A DNA stretch of 64,000 bases from Chitinophagaceae bacterium (GCA_013140985.1 JABFRU010000011.1:62001-126000); one strand, 5' to 3'. Positions 24,006-34,236 are shown, counted from the stretch's first letter. Notes: generated by a model not told the origin, from the sequence alone. Numbers and translations are program-made.

Positions 24006-27000
24006 ATGTGCCTAAGGATCTCTTTCATACTTATCATTCTTTCTTTCAGTGCAATGACCTTCGCACAGGATAAATCCAACAAGGGCAAAGAGTTTTGGCT
24101 GGGATATGGTTATAATTCATGGTTCTTTGTTCCAGATGGGGCCCTTCCTCCAAATTCACAGGAACTGAATCTTTATCTGTCCACTGAAGCTGCGGCTACG
24201 GTAACTGTTTCAATACCTAATACAGGCTGGAGCCAGACGCTTACTATCCCGGCCAATACCGTTGATGCCAGCATCCTTGTTCCTAAAACAGGGGCTAATG
24301 ATGCCCGGATAATAAGTGAGGGTTTATCTAACAAAGCAGTACATATTGTGAGTGATACTCCTATCGTGGTGTTTGCTCATATGTACAATACACAAACATC
24401 TGGTGCCACTATGCTTATCCCGGTGGAGACCTATGGGTATAAATATTATTCGCTGAACTATTCACAATCACAATCCAATTCAAGAGTTCCTTATTCCTAT
24501 TCCACCACGACAGCCAATGCTCCTAACTGGCATTCCTGGTTTTATGTAGTGGCATCCGAAGACAATACAAGGCTGCTGATAACCCCTTCAGATACTACTC
24601 AAAGCGGAATGCTGCCCGGTCAAACTTTTACTGTCAACCTGAACAAGGGGGAAGTGTATAATGTGATGGGCAAAATTGTAAATGGTGGAAATCAGCTCTG
24701 GCAGGCCAGCAAGGATCTAACAGGAAGCAAAGTAGTTTCTGTTCCCGGCAATGATGGTAATTGCCACCCTTTTGCCCTTTTTTCCGGCAGCGGGGGGATA
24801 CGCCTTTGTTATTTTGACGGCGGAGAAGTGATGATGCAGCAGGCTTTTCCTGTGCAGGCATGGGGTACCCGTTACCTCACCTACCATATGCTCAACAATA
24901 CGAATACTGATATCAATGATCCTTTCAAGAATTTCTACCGGATCGCCGTTGATGACCCAACTACTGCTGTGCTGCGGAACGGCATACCGCTGACAGGGCT
25001 TACAAATAATTTTTATTACGAGATCGTTGACAGTACCGGGGGCGATTATATCACCGCTGATAAACCAATCATGGTGGCACAATACACACCGGGCGGCAAC
25101 CGCTGCTGGAACAACAGCCAGTTTGCCTATGGTGATCCGGAAATGATCTACCTCAGTCCGCTGGAACAAGGAAGTAAGGATGCACTGTTCTATGCCAACC
25201 GGAAAACCTTTATTGATTTCAATTACCTGAATGTACAAGTGAAAACAGCCGGCATACCCTCACTCAAACTGGATGGCAATCCATTTGATCCGGCCAATAT
25301 CATTACACATCCTAATAACCCGGCGTATTCCGTTGCGGTGGCCCGAATAACAGGGGCGGCGGGTCAGCACCGGCTTACCTGCGATTCCATTTTTAACGCC
25401 ACTATTTACGGACTCGGATATTTTGAAAGTTATGGTTACAACGTAGGCACCTTTGTTAATAACCTGAACAATTACACAGAAATAAAAAATACACTGAACA
25501 CAAACGGCCAGATTGATACATTCACTTGTCCTAATACACCGGTTCGGTTGTTTGCAAAACTGGCTCATCCTGCTACTTCTATCACATGGAAATTAAGCCA
25601 GGTGCCGGGCATAACTCCCAATGCTGATTCTGTTATTACCAATCCAGTTCCGATCAGAATTGAAGTGATCAACGGAAGAACGTATTATGTATATACCCTG
25701 CAACAGGATTTTACATTTTCAAGTCCCGGAGTGTATAAAATACCGGTCTCCTATTCTGCTACTGTAATAGAAAATTGTAATCAAACAGAGAAAGCGGAAT
25801 TGACCATTTTGGTAAAACCGGGGCCTGCTGCTGATTTTTCTATTTCCAATCAATTATGTTTGGCAGATACCGTTCGTTTTACCGGAACAACACCGGCAGG
25901 CTTGTTTAATTATACCAGTTATCTCTGGAACTTTGATGATGCCACCACCCAGAATACAGTCAATGCTAAAAAAAGATTTGCTACTACCGGTCCGCATGAT
26001 GTTCGCTACAGGGTTTATGCAGACAATGGATGTATTGGCGATACAACAAAAACGATCACTATTGTAAACGGAACCGGCCCGGCACTTACATTAAATATTA
26101 CCGGCAACAGGTGTAAAGACAGTGTACTCAGTTTTACTTCATCAATTGTTCCTTCCGCTAATCCTACCACCTGGTATTGGGATTTTGGCGGAGGACAAAC
26201 TATTACTTCAACTACGAATAATATAGCCACGCATAGTTATCCTGCAGCCGGCACCAATATTCTTGTGAGGCATTCTGCTACGCTTACTACCGGTTGCAAT
26301 CCTGATACAATTGATGTGATCATCCCGGTCATTCATAATAATCCTTCGGCATCATTCAGTATTGTTACCGATACGCTTTGTGCCAAAAAACCAATTCAGT
26401 TCCTTTCTACTACAACAGGTGTTGCATCATGGCATTGGGATTTTAGCAATGGTACGGGTAACGATGTGCCGCCATTTTTTCACACTTATAATAGCGCCGG
26501 CCCTTATACGATTACGATGACGATAAGAGATGCGAATGGTTGTGGTTCTGCCCCGGTCAGCAATACGATCACTATAAATCCTTTGCCCGCTATCAATGCC
26601 GGTCCTGATAAAGTTTTCAGTTTGGGGGCTTCAACAACACTGGATGCTACGATCAGTAACCCTTCCAATTATACTTTTTTATGGACACCTTCCACATTTC
26701 TTAATTCAGCAACCATATTGAACCCGGTTTCAACACCTGATATATTGACCACTTATACCATTACCGCAACAGATAAAATTACTTTCTGTACCAATAAAGA
26801 TGGAGTGATAGTGAATCCTGTTTCAAAATTATTTATACCTACTGCCTTTACTCCGAACAATGATGGCAAGAATGACAGATGGAATATCCCGGGATTAGCT
26901 TTGTATCCTGAAGCGCTGGTGACCGTATTTGACAGGGCAGGGCAAAAAATGTTTGAGTCAAAAAATTACTTCAACAACTCCTGGAACGGCAGCTATGGTG

Positions 27001-27098
27001 GGGGCGGCATTCTTCCCGGCGGCGTTTATGTTTATATCATCCTGTTAAATGATGATAAGAAACAGGTGTTGAAAGGAACTGTAACTTTAATACGATAA
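24006..27098 (+). CDS. Giant secreted protein with IgGFc-binding-type N-domain, PKD domains and T9SS type B sorting domain
   Basis: A signal peptide (MCLRISFILIILSFSAMTFAQ) is followed by KGKEFWLGYGYN...LNLYLSTEAAATVTVSIP, characteristic of the IgGFc-binding-protein N-terminal domain in Bacteroidota. It is followed by several PKD-like domains (SYLWNFDDATT, TTWYWDFGGG, ASWHWDFSNG). The C-terminus is the type B sorting domain: PTAFTPNNDGKNDRWNIPG, VTVFDRAGQKMF, NSWNGSYGG, LPGGVYVYIILL and GTVTLIR. ATG 24006 is preferred to TTG 23988. The regulator and kinase genes 27120-30876 follow on the same strand 21 bases later. Confidence 0.86.
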   Translation: MCLRISFILIILSFSAMTFAQDKSNKGKEFWLGYGYNSWFFVPDGALPPNSQELNLYLSTEAAATVTVSIPNTGWSQTLTIPANTVDASILVPKTGANDARIISEGLSNKAVHIVSDTPIVVFAHMYNTQTSGATMLIPVETYGYKYYSLNYSQSQSNSRVPYSYSTTTANAPNWHSWFYVVASEDNTRLLITPSDTTQSGMLPGQTFTVNLNKGEVYNVMGKIVNGGNQLWQASKDLTGSKVVSVPGNDGNCHPFALFSGSGGIRLCYFDGGEVMMQQAFPVQAWGTRYLTYHMLNNTNTDINDPFKNFYRIAVDDPTTAVLRNGIPLTGLTNNFYYEIVDSTGGDYITADKPIMVAQYTPGGNRCWNNSQFAYGDPEMIYLSPLEQGSKDALFYANRKTFIDFNYLNVQVKTAGIPSLKLDGNPFDPANIITHPNNPAYSVAVARITGAAGQHRLTCDSIFNATIYGLGYFESYGYNVGTFVNNLNNYTEIKNTLNTNGQIDTFTCPNTPVRLFAKLAHPATSITWKLSQVPGITPNADSVITNPVPIRIEVINGRTYYVYTLQQDFTFSSPGVYKIPVSYSATVIENCNQTEKAELTILVKPGPAADFSISNQLCLADTVRFTGTTPAGLFNYTSYLWNFDDATTQNTVNAKKRFATTGPHDVRYRVYADNGCIGDTTKTITIVNGTGPALTLNITGNRCKDSVLSFTSSIVPSANPTTWYWDFGGGQTITSTTNNIATHSYPAAGTNILVRHSATLTTGCNPDTIDVIIPVIHNNPSASFSIVTDTLCAKKPIQFLSTTTGVASWHWDFSNGTGNDVPPFFHTYNSAGPYTITMTIRDANGCGSAPVSNTITINPLPAINAGPDKVFSLGASTTLDATISNPSNYTFLWTPSTFLNSATILNPVSTPDILTTYTITATDKITFCTNKDGVIVNPVSKLFIPTAFTPNNDGKNDRWNIPGLALYPEALVTVFDRAGQKMFESKNYFNNSWNGSYGGGGILPGGVYVYIILLNDDKKQVLKGTVTLIR

Positions 27099-27119
27099 TC
27101 CACGGAGAAAAGCTCAATA

Positions 27120-27776
27120 ATGGAAACCAGTACATACGATAAAGAAAAAAATTCGACAGAACGGGAGAAAAAAACAAGCATCCTTATTGCTGATGATCAT
27201 AGTATGATCAGAAAAGGCCTTAAGCTGAACATGCAGCTGACCCTTGGCTATAATGATATAGAAGAAGTGGCTACCTGCAGCAGCCTGATGAATGAGCTGG
27301 TAAAGAAAAAATACACTCATCTTGTTCTCGATATTATTTTATCTGATGGAAGCACTTTGGAAGTGATCCCCAATATCCGCCGTGTATATCCCGATCTGCA
27401 AATTCTTATCTTTTCCATGCAGCCCGCCGAGATCTATGGCGAAGCATTGAAACAATATGGCATCAATTATTATTTGTCAAAATCTGTGGGTGATGAAGAA
27501 ATGATACAGGTGTTGCAAAGATTTTTACAAAACGAAAAACCGGTGCGCCGGAATACTATTCCGCATCACGACAATCCTTTTACAACCCTTGCGCCAAGGG
27601 AACTGGAAATACTTCATTACATATTAAAAGGAGCCGGCACTAAAGAAATTGCCGAGATACTGAACCTGAAAATGAATACCGTTTCCACCATCAAGACCCG
27701 CATCTACGAAAAAACAAATGCGGCCAATATCAAAGAACTGATGGAACTGGCCACTCTATATAATGTGAACTATTAA
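27120..27776 (+). CDS. NarL/LuxR-type response regulator
   Basis: An N-terminal receiver domain has the acidic pair in ILIADDHSMIRKG, the phospho-acceptor Asp in HLVLDIILSDGS (about residue 65) and Lys in YLSKSVGDEE. A C-terminal LuxR HTH reads LAPRELEILHYILKGAGTKEIAEIL, NLKMNTVSTIKTRIYEKTNA. It is a DNA-binding transcription regulator. It sits between a surface-protein gene and a propeller histidine kinase, its likely partner (34-base gap). Confidence 0.92.
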   Translation: METSTYDKEKNSTEREKKTSILIADDHSMIRKGLKLNMQLTLGYNDIEEVATCSSLMNELVKKKYTHLVLDIILSDGSTLEVIPNIRRVYPDLQILIFSMQPAEIYGEALKQYGINYYLSKSVGDEEMIQVLQRFLQNEKPVRRNTIPHHDNPFTTLAPRELEILHYILKGAGTKEIAEILNLKMNTVSTIKTRIYEKTNAANIKELMELATLYNVNY

Positions 27777-27810
27777 AAGGGAATCTGTAATTTGGACAGG
27801 CAAAGTCTTT

Positions 27811-30800
27811 ATGCCCCGCTTCTTTCTTTTGTTCTTATGCTGCTCCATCATTAGTGTTCCTGTTTTTACTCAAACAGGAATACGGCACCATATTGAGCAA
27901 TTCACCACAGAGAATGGCCTGCCTTCGAACGGTATCAAGGGTTTACAATGGGATAAACAAACGGGTTTTTTATGGATCGCTACAGAAGCTGGTATGGTGC
28001 GTTACAACGGCATGGAGTTTAAAACCTATACCAGCGGGGACGATTCGCATATCTCGAATGAAAGGATACTTTTTCTGGTAAGGAATAATACAGGCACTAT
28101 TTACACTGCAGACAATACGGGTAATCTTTTTTCTGTCAACAAGAACCGCCTCTCCTTCATAGAAAAAAAATTTATCTCCAATAATCCCCGCAGCAATGTA
28201 ATGACCTTGGGCATATCTGATATTTTTTACAATACCAGGCGGGAGATCAGTACAGGTCAATTCCCAGTTCAATTTATAAGAGTAATGCCGGTGAATGATA
28301 CAGCTGCATATATATGGTTGGCGGCTAGGCTATATTATTTTTCTATATCCATGAACGGTCCGCAGCAGATTAAACTGCCGATCCAAACAATCCCGCAGGC
28401 TTTTAAAACCGGTGGAGAGATTTTTATCGCTGACACAGTAAATAATATATGGCGGGTTGACAAGGGTGATCACCATTTGTCAAAGACCGATCTTCATTTT
28501 GACATTGGACCCGATAAAGGCAAGAGTGTTTTTCTTTGGGAAAACGGGATGGAACTGCCTTTGCTTTTGAATGGAAGCAAAATATGGAAGATCGTTTTTG
28601 CGAATGGAAAATTAAGTGCTGAACTTATTTCCGACCAAATACCACTGGATGTTTTGATACGGTACGCCCAATATGATGAATTCATGGGCACATTATTTCT
28701 GGGCGCCGATTCAAAAGGTCTTATTATTCTGAAAAAGGACAGGATCGAACAACTCAGGAAAAACAGAACTACTATTAGCGAAAGGACCTCTTATTACTCT
28801 CAACTTGAATTACCGGATGGTAATATCCTGACCAACGAAGGTCATTTGCTTGGAAAAAATGACCCCGAAAAGTCATCAGTTCCCTTCACGGGAGGGTTTA
28901 GTGTAAGCACATTTATGCAGGGTGATTCTCTTTTCTGGACCATGATGCGGGGAGCAGATATCACCTCGTTCTGCCTGCACAGTTATAATTTAAAAACCCA
29001 TCAATTAAAAGCTTATCCCAGGATCAGGAATATTTATTCGCAACTGGCCATAACATATTCAGGGGGGCATTTGTATATGGTGGGAGAGCCGGGTATTTAT
29101 AGACTGGAAGGAGATTCTCTCAGGACACTCCATACTTATCCTTCGGTGAGTACTCCGAGAATACATTTTGATCTGAAAGAAATTAAGCCCGGGCTGCTGG
29201 GTATGGCAACCTGTAATGCTTTGTTGACCTATGATATCAGGGCGAATAAAGTTGATACTGTTTTTTCATCAGAAAATTATTGTGTCCGCACCCTCTGGCA
29301 ATACAAAGACTATACATTTTTTGGCACTTATGGAAATGGTCTTTATATAAGCAGGAATGGAAAAACAAAAGCATTGCCCCTGGATAAGAATCGGCATTTG
29401 CTTTATACCCATTGCTTTATTGAAGATGACAATGGCTATTGCTGGATCAGCACCAACCGTGGATTGTTCAAAGCAAGCATTGCAGAAATGATCAATGCAT
29501 ATGAAACGAATGCTGCCCAGGTCTATTATCATTATTTCGGCCGTAATGATGGAATGGATATGACGGAAATGAATGGCGGGTGTATGCCATGTGGGTTAAC
29601 CATGAAAAATAAAACCATTTCTTTTCCAACGATGGAGGGATTGCTTTGGGTAGAACCCGGCAAGGCGATGCCCCGCCTGCCTGATGGTGAGATCTTTATA
29701 GATGAAATAAAAGTAGATAACAGGCAAATAGAATTATCTGTTTTGGAAAAGGAAAAACTTAGCCCCTCGAAGCATGACATTCTCGTCAGGCTTGGCTTTG
29801 CTGCCTGGTGTAATAAAGAAAATGTTTACCTGCAATACCGCCTCAACGATAAGGGAGATTGGAAACCTGTGAACATAGATAACGGCGCAGTTATAGAGCT
29901 CAATAATCTTAGCAGCGGTGATTATATATTGAAGATCCGTAAGCTGAATGGATTTGGCGTTAACAATTATTCCTATAAAGAAATCCATTTTAGCATACCA
30001 AGGCCATGGAACCAGCAGTGGTGGTTTTACCTATTGAGCCTGGCAGCAGCAGGGGGTATCATCGTAATGTATTTCAGGTATCGTACCAACCAGTTCAAAC
30101 TCCGGCAACACAAACTGGAAAAACAAGTTGCCGAAAAAACAAAAGAGCTGCAGGAGCAAAACGAGATCCTTGAAAAAAATAATTCTATAAAGACAAGGCT
30201 GATCTCTATTATCAGTCATGATATTGTTACTCCATTAAAGTTTGTAACTGTTGCCGGTAACAGGTTACTGGAAAAAAGAGAGGTAATGCCGGAAGTGTTG
30301 CAACAAGAGACGATAAAAGAAATGACCAACACTTCGCAGGAGTTGCAATTGCTTTCTACCAACATTCTTAACTGGATAAAATACCAGAATGAGAACCGCC
30401 GGATGGTAAAAGAAACATTTGACCTGCATGAAATGGTGAAACAGGTTTTTGGCATCCTGCAATCGCTGGCAAAGCAAAAAGGTTTGATCATTAATAATGA
30501 AGTGCCTGCTGATATGCCGCTATACCAATATTATGAGCCTGTAAAGATCCTTGTCTATAACCTGATGACAAATGCGATCCAGTTCACAGAAAAAGGATCT
30601 ATTTCAGTAAACGCTGCCAGGGAAAATTGGTTTATTACAGTGTCCGTAAAAGATGAAGGCATTGGGATGACGCCGGAACAAATTCAAAGACTGATGGCAG
30701 AAGAAGTTGTTATTACTTCAGCAAACGTTGATAATAAAAGAGGGCATGGCCTTGGCTTCCTTATCATTAAAGACCTGGTAAAAACAATGGAAGCCTCTCT

Positions 30801-30876
30801 TACCATTGAAAGCAAAAAGGATGGAGGAACAACCATTTCGGTAAGAATACCTGCTGCAAAAAATGGAGGTAACTGA
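27811..30876 (+). CDS. Propeller-type sensor histidine kinase
   Basis: A secreted-side sensor with a signal peptide and two-component-regulator-propeller repeats (FTTENGLPSNGIKGLQWDKQ, GFLWIATEAGMVRYNG, GYCWISTNRGLFKAS). A Y_Y_Y-type domain follows (LRNDKGDWKPV-like: YRLNDKGDWKPVNID), then one transmembrane helix (WWFYLLSLAAAGGIIVMYF) and a coiled coil (KLEKQVAEKTKELQEQ). The kinase core has the H-box IISHDIVTPLKFV (His about residue 807), N-box LVYNLMTNAIQF, DEGIGMT and GHGLGFLIIKDL. Unlike classical hybrid propeller kinases it lacks a receiver and AraC domain; the separate LuxR regulator upstream probably receives the phosphate. Confidence 0.9.
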   Translation: MPRFFLLFLCCSIISVPVFTQTGIRHHIEQFTTENGLPSNGIKGLQWDKQTGFLWIATEAGMVRYNGMEFKTYTSGDDSHISNERILFLVRNNTGTIYTADNTGNLFSVNKNRLSFIEKKFISNNPRSNVMTLGISDIFYNTRREISTGQFPVQFIRVMPVNDTAAYIWLAARLYYFSISMNGPQQIKLPIQTIPQAFKTGGEIFIADTVNNIWRVDKGDHHLSKTDLHFDIGPDKGKSVFLWENGMELPLLLNGSKIWKIVFANGKLSAELISDQIPLDVLIRYAQYDEFMGTLFLGADSKGLIILKKDRIEQLRKNRTTISERTSYYSQLELPDGNILTNEGHLLGKNDPEKSSVPFTGGFSVSTFMQGDSLFWTMMRGADITSFCLHSYNLKTHQLKAYPRIRNIYSQLAITYSGGHLYMVGEPGIYRLEGDSLRTLHTYPSVSTPRIHFDLKEIKPGLLGMATCNALLTYDIRANKVDTVFSSENYCVRTLWQYKDYTFFGTYGNGLYISRNGKTKALPLDKNRHLLYTHCFIEDDNGYCWISTNRGLFKASIAEMINAYETNAAQVYYHYFGRNDGMDMTEMNGGCMPCGLTMKNKTISFPTMEGLLWVEPGKAMPRLPDGEIFIDEIKVDNRQIELSVLEKEKLSPSKHDILVRLGFAAWCNKENVYLQYRLNDKGDWKPVNIDNGAVIELNNLSSGDYILKIRKLNGFGVNNYSYKEIHFSIPRPWNQQWWFYLLSLAAAGGIIVMYFRYRTNQFKLRQHKLEKQVAEKTKELQEQNEILEKNNSIKTRLISIISHDIVTPLKFVTVAGNRLLEKREVMPEVLQQETIKEMTNTSQELQLLSTNILNWIKYQNENRRMVKETFDLHEMVKQVFGILQSLAKQKGLIINNEVPADMPLYQYYEPVKILVYNLMTNAIQFTEKGSISVNAARENWFITVSVKDEGIGMTPEQIQRLMAEEVVITSANVDNKRGHGLGFLIIKDLVKTMEASLTIESKKDGGTTISVRIPAAKNGGN

Positions 30877-30972
30877 CATTTCGTAAACCCCCTTCGTAAT
30901 TTTCTTTTGGATTGCCCGGCTACTTAAAGGGTTCGGGCATTGAATTTGATACTTTACAGCAAACCATTTGCT

Positions 30973-32658
30973 ATGAAGAAAGTTCTATTCTCTCCGCTTG
31001 CGGTCTTATTCTTTTTTATATTTCAGTCAAACACAACAACCGCTCAGCCGGTTCTTACATTTAATAGTTTTGCTTCTGGTTTGTCATCGCCGGTTGATAT
31101 CACCAATGCAGGTGATGGAAGTAACCGGTTATTTATTGTACAACAAGGTGGAACTATACGCATACATGATGGCACATCGCTATTGGTAACTCCCTTCCTC
31201 AATATCAGCAGCATCATTACTTCCGGGGGCGAAAGAGGTTTACTCAGTCTCGCTTTTCATCCTGATTATGAAACTAATCGTTACTTTTTTGTTTACTATA
31301 CCAATCTCAGTGGCGATATCACTATTGCCCGTTATCAAACACAAGCCGGTGATCCTAACCTGGCTGATCCGCTGAGTGGTGTAGTATTATTAAACATACC
31401 AAAGCCCTTTTCCAATCATAATGGCGGTGATCTGAATTTTGGCCCTGATGGTTATTTATATTTTGCAACGGGTGACGGGGGCAGCGGTGGCGATCCGAAT
31501 AATTATGCCCAAACCGGCACTTCATTATTGGGGAAGATGATCCGCATTGATGTAAGTAATTTTTCAACTGCACCCTATTATTTTATTCCTGCTGATAATC
31601 CTTATGTGGCCGATCCGCTGGTAGATGATCGTATATGGGCTCTTGGTCTTCGCAATCCATGGCGCTGGAGTTTTGACAGATCAACAAATGATATGTGGAT
31701 CGCTGATGTGGGGCAGGGTGCATGGGAAGAAGTGAATTTTCGCTCAACCGGAGCAACCGGGGGTATCAATTATGGCTGGCGTTGCTATGAAGGCAATGCT
31801 GCATACAATACAGCCGGTTGTCAGCCGCAAAGCAGCTACATCTCTCCCATTTTTGTCTATCCGCATTCGTTTGCTACGGGAGGATTTTCCATCACTGGTG
31901 GTTTTGTGTATCGGGGTGCTGAACATGCAGGGCTTTTTGGTTATTATATCTGCGCCGATTATGTATCCGGAAATGTTTGGCTTATTAATCCTGATGGCGG
32001 TGGCGGATGGACAGCAACTATGCAATCCGGTTTGCCGGGAAATATTTCTGGTTTTGGCGAAGCAGAAGATGCGACACTATTTGCTGTATCGCTGGGCGGA
32101 ACTGTTTATAAAGTAGATCTGTCCGTAGTATTTCCTTTTACATTACTTTCTTTCAGTGGTCATAAAATGAATGGATACAATGAGCTGAAATGGAAAACAA
32201 GTGATGAGCAAAACATGAACAGGTATATTGTTGAGTACAGTACCGATGGTGTGTATTTCCAGTATGGTGGCGAGGTGGCGGCCCGCAACCAACCCGGTGT
32301 TCAGCAATATCGTTTCATGCATTTTACTACCGGGTCAGGAAAAATATTTTATCGATTGAAAGCCGAAAACCTGGATCGTTCTATTAATTATTCTGCTGTA
32401 ATTGGCATTGATCTGAAAGAAGGTCATATTAAAGTTTCGCCAACTTTTATTTCAGATAATTTACTTCGTATTTCATCTGAAAAAGTGATGAACAGGCTAA
32501 TTATCACTGATAGTTACGGAAGAATAGTATTAAGGAAAGAATTAAACGGTCAGCAAGGTTTTTTAACAGTACAGCTGCCAACAGTAGCAAAGGGTATGTA
32601 TTGGGTAAAATTTGAAACGGCTACAGGCTTTGAAGTGTTCAGGATCGTAATTGGCTGA
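30973..32658 (+). CDS. Secreted PQQ-type sugar dehydrogenase with T9SS type A sorting domain
   Basis: A signal peptide is followed by a six-bladed glucose/sorbosone dehydrogenase propeller: FASGLSSPVDITNAGDGSNRL, GGERGLLSLAFHPDY, NHNGGDLNFGPDGYLYFATG (with the catalytic-type His-Asn-Gly-Gly), DGGSGGDP and ALGLRNPWRWSFD. The C-terminal 90 residues form a T9SS type A-like sorting region (VNRLIITDSYG-type: MNRLIITDSYGRIVLRKE, KGMYWVKFET, FEVFRIVIG). It is likely a surface or released sugar oxidoreductase. I chose ATG 30973 for its signal peptide; the frame opens at 30940. Confidence 0.86.
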   Translation: MKKVLFSPLAVLFFFIFQSNTTTAQPVLTFNSFASGLSSPVDITNAGDGSNRLFIVQQGGTIRIHDGTSLLVTPFLNISSIITSGGERGLLSLAFHPDYETNRYFFVYYTNLSGDITIARYQTQAGDPNLADPLSGVVLLNIPKPFSNHNGGDLNFGPDGYLYFATGDGGSGGDPNNYAQTGTSLLGKMIRIDVSNFSTAPYYFIPADNPYVADPLVDDRIWALGLRNPWRWSFDRSTNDMWIADVGQGAWEEVNFRSTGATGGINYGWRCYEGNAAYNTAGCQPQSSYISPIFVYPHSFATGGFSITGGFVYRGAEHAGLFGYYICADYVSGNVWLINPDGGGGWTATMQSGLPGNISGFGEAEDATLFAVSLGGTVYKVDLSVVFPFTLLSFSGHKMNGYNELKWKTSDEQNMNRYIVEYSTDGVYFQYGGEVAARNQPGVQQYRFMHFTTGSGKIFYRLKAENLDRSINYSAVIGIDLKEGHIKVSPTFISDNLLRISSEKVMNRLIITDSYGRIVLRKELNGQQGFLTVQLPTVAKGMYWVKFETATGFEVFRIVIG

Positions 32659-32672
32659 TGTAATTGTAGCAT

Positions 32673-33140
32673 TTATTTTTTCTCATTGAGGATGGTGATG
32701 ATAAGCGCTGGCTCAAATCCTTTTGTAATGAGATAGTCCAATGTTTTTTTCTTGCGGATCAAATATTGCTCATGCTTTAACGCCGCATATTTTTCTTTAG
32801 CTAGTTTATGCAGCATTTTTAAATACTCTTCCTCATCAATTTGCTTTAATGCTTTTTTGATGGAGTATTCGCTAACCTGCTTTTGTTTTAGCTCATATTT
32901 TATTTTCACCCTGCCCCATTGCTTGATCCGCCATTTACCCCCGGCATAAGCAATCGCAAATCTTTCTTCATTCAAATAACTTTCTTCGATCAATGCAGCA
33001 ATGATCTCATCATGATCCCTTTTCCAAACGCCAAGTGAGTATAATTTTTCTTTTACCTCACTGTGACATCTTTCCTGGTAGGCGCAGTAGTGTTTTAGTT
33101 TTTGCAATGCCTGTTCTTTGGTCAGTTGTTTTTTATACAT
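32673..33140 (-). CDS. recX: Regulatory protein RecX
   Basis: A 155-residue helical protein with three-helix repeats characteristic of RecX: LKHYCAYQERCHSEVKEKL, IIAALIEESYLNEERFAIAYAGGKWRIKQWGRVKI and YELKQKQVSEYSIKKALKQI. RecX binds RecA filaments and limits recombinase activity. recA is not in the window. It converges with the sugar dehydrogenase gene. Confidence 0.9.
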   Translation of the reverse strand: MYKKQLTKEQALQKLKHYCAYQERCHSEVKEKLYSLGVWKRDHDEIIAALIEESYLNEERFAIAYAGGKWRIKQWGRVKIKYELKQKQVSEYSIKKALKQIDEEEYLKMLHKLAKEKYAALKHEQYLIRKKKTLDYLITKGFEPALIITILNEKK

Positions 33141-33157
33141 CGCTGTAAAAATAAAAA

Positions 33158-33180
33158 GCCCCGGCGAAGTTCACCGGGGT
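33158..33180 (-). terminator. Rho-independent terminator closing the 33-50 kb cluster
   Basis: CCCCGG (33159-33164) and CCGGGG (33174-33179) pair around a 9-base loop. On the minus strand the stem is followed by CTTTTTATTTTTA. It lies 30 bases after the stop of the last gene of the secreted-protein cluster, before recX. Confidence 0.75.
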
Positions 33181-33210
33181 GAGAGTAGATTTGTTTTCAT
33201 GCACCGGGTT

Positions 33211-34185
33211 TTAATTTCTTTTCCAGGGTATGTCGAGTATTCTTGCCGACGGTCCCGATTTTCTTATGTCTGCCGGCCGCCTGTCAACAAAAAATATAAT
33301 GGGTTCGGTAATTCCGTCACCATTCACATCGCCATCACCAAAGGGACGGCCCTGTGAATCGAATGTTTGAATGGTCCATATAAATGCATAAGCATCCGGC
33401 TCCATATCCGGGCCGATCGTTCTTCTCGTTGTGTCTTTCAATCTTTCTGCATCTCCATCATCATCTGTATCTATGCAACATTTTGTCATTCCCAATTGCG
33501 GCTGCCATATATATTGCGTAGTGCCAACAACATCTTTTGCCAGCAAAGGTTGATTGCTCCGCAATGCCTGCATAGCTGTTTGATTTTCCAATATCTCAAA
33601 AACAGTAACACGATAGGTAATGATCTCTGCAGGTCTTGGTGATACGGGTGTCCAGCGGAAAGTAATTGTTGATTGCGCTTTTTCGATATCCAATACCGAT
33701 TCATTAGCCGGCATCATGGGTATCGGTAATTGATATGCGGCAATATTGAAATTCCTGCATCGTACTTCGCTCAATACACGGTAATCAATTTGATTTACCA
33801 ATTGCACACATATTTGATAATTATCTGCCGGAAGCTTTCCCGTTTTGTCCAATGACGATTTGAATTTACCATTGAAGATCATTACATCAAGCGGCAGGAC
33901 ATCCGCTGCATATAATATAAGACTGCTTCCTCCCACATTTATCGGTCTTGCCCTGGCAAGATCGGTAGTGCCCACCACTGTTCCATCAAGCAATTTTATT
34001 TCTGTTTTGATCAATGCTTTAAAACTTACACCAATCGGGCTGGAAACAATATAGGTGAGTGTCTTAATGTCCCAGTCTATCAAAGTGCCTGGCGGCATCG
34101 GTACTATCGTAAGTTGTGTGCTCAGTTGTGCCAGAGATGTTTTAGTAACAAAACAAATGGCTGCTATTAGAAATAATTTTTTCAT
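33211..34185 (-). CDS. Secreted protein with one LMQGQ-type (FRWTP) module
   Basis: A 324-residue exported protein (signal MKKLFLIAAICFVTKTSLAQ). The N-terminal half resembles the start of the 905-residue protein at 41515-44232 (ILLDGTVVGTTDLARARPINV versus SAMICGTTVATARPIDP; both continue with a YQICVQL/YTICAQF strand and a Cys). The centre is one copy of the shared module: TFRWTPVSPRPAEIITYRVT, then QTAMQALRSNQPLLAKDV. Near residue 245 a loop with CCIDTDDDGDAERLKD and later DGDVNGDGITEP looks like dockerin- or calcium-type DxDxDG loops. There is no recognisable sorting domain. It is the last gene of the cluster. Function unknown. Confidence 0.8.
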   Translation of the reverse strand: MKKLFLIAAICFVTKTSLAQLSTQLTIVPMPPGTLIDWDIKTLTYIVSSPIGVSFKALIKTEIKLLDGTVVGTTDLARARPINVGGSSLILYAADVLPLDVMIFNGKFKSSLDKTGKLPADNYQICVQLVNQIDYRVLSEVRCRNFNIAAYQLPIPMMPANESVLDIEKAQSTITFRWTPVSPRPAEIITYRVTVFEILENQTAMQALRSNQPLLAKDVVGTTQYIWQPQLGMTKCCIDTDDDGDAERLKDTTRRTIGPDMEPDAYAFIWTIQTFDSQGRPFGDGDVNGDGITEPIIFFVDRRPADIRKSGPSARILDIPWKRN

Positions 34186-34236
34186 ACTTTTTTATTTAAC
34201 CCCCGTCAGCGTTTTCAACGGCTGGTAGGGTAATTA

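Noticed and set aside
30905-30935. Terminator after the propeller kinase gene
   Set aside because: TGCCCG and CGGGCA can pair, but the loop is 15 bases and no T tract follows.
33845-34054. Plus-strand open frames opposite the secreted-protein cluster (many between 33 and 45 kb)
   Set aside because: They are short, opposite strongly protein-like coding sequence and lack signal, motif or spacing evidence.
34200-34232. Terminator between the barrel gene and the last cluster gene
   Set aside because: CAGC/GCTG arms are interrupted by bulges and no T tract follows in the direction of transcription; at most a weak attenuating stem.
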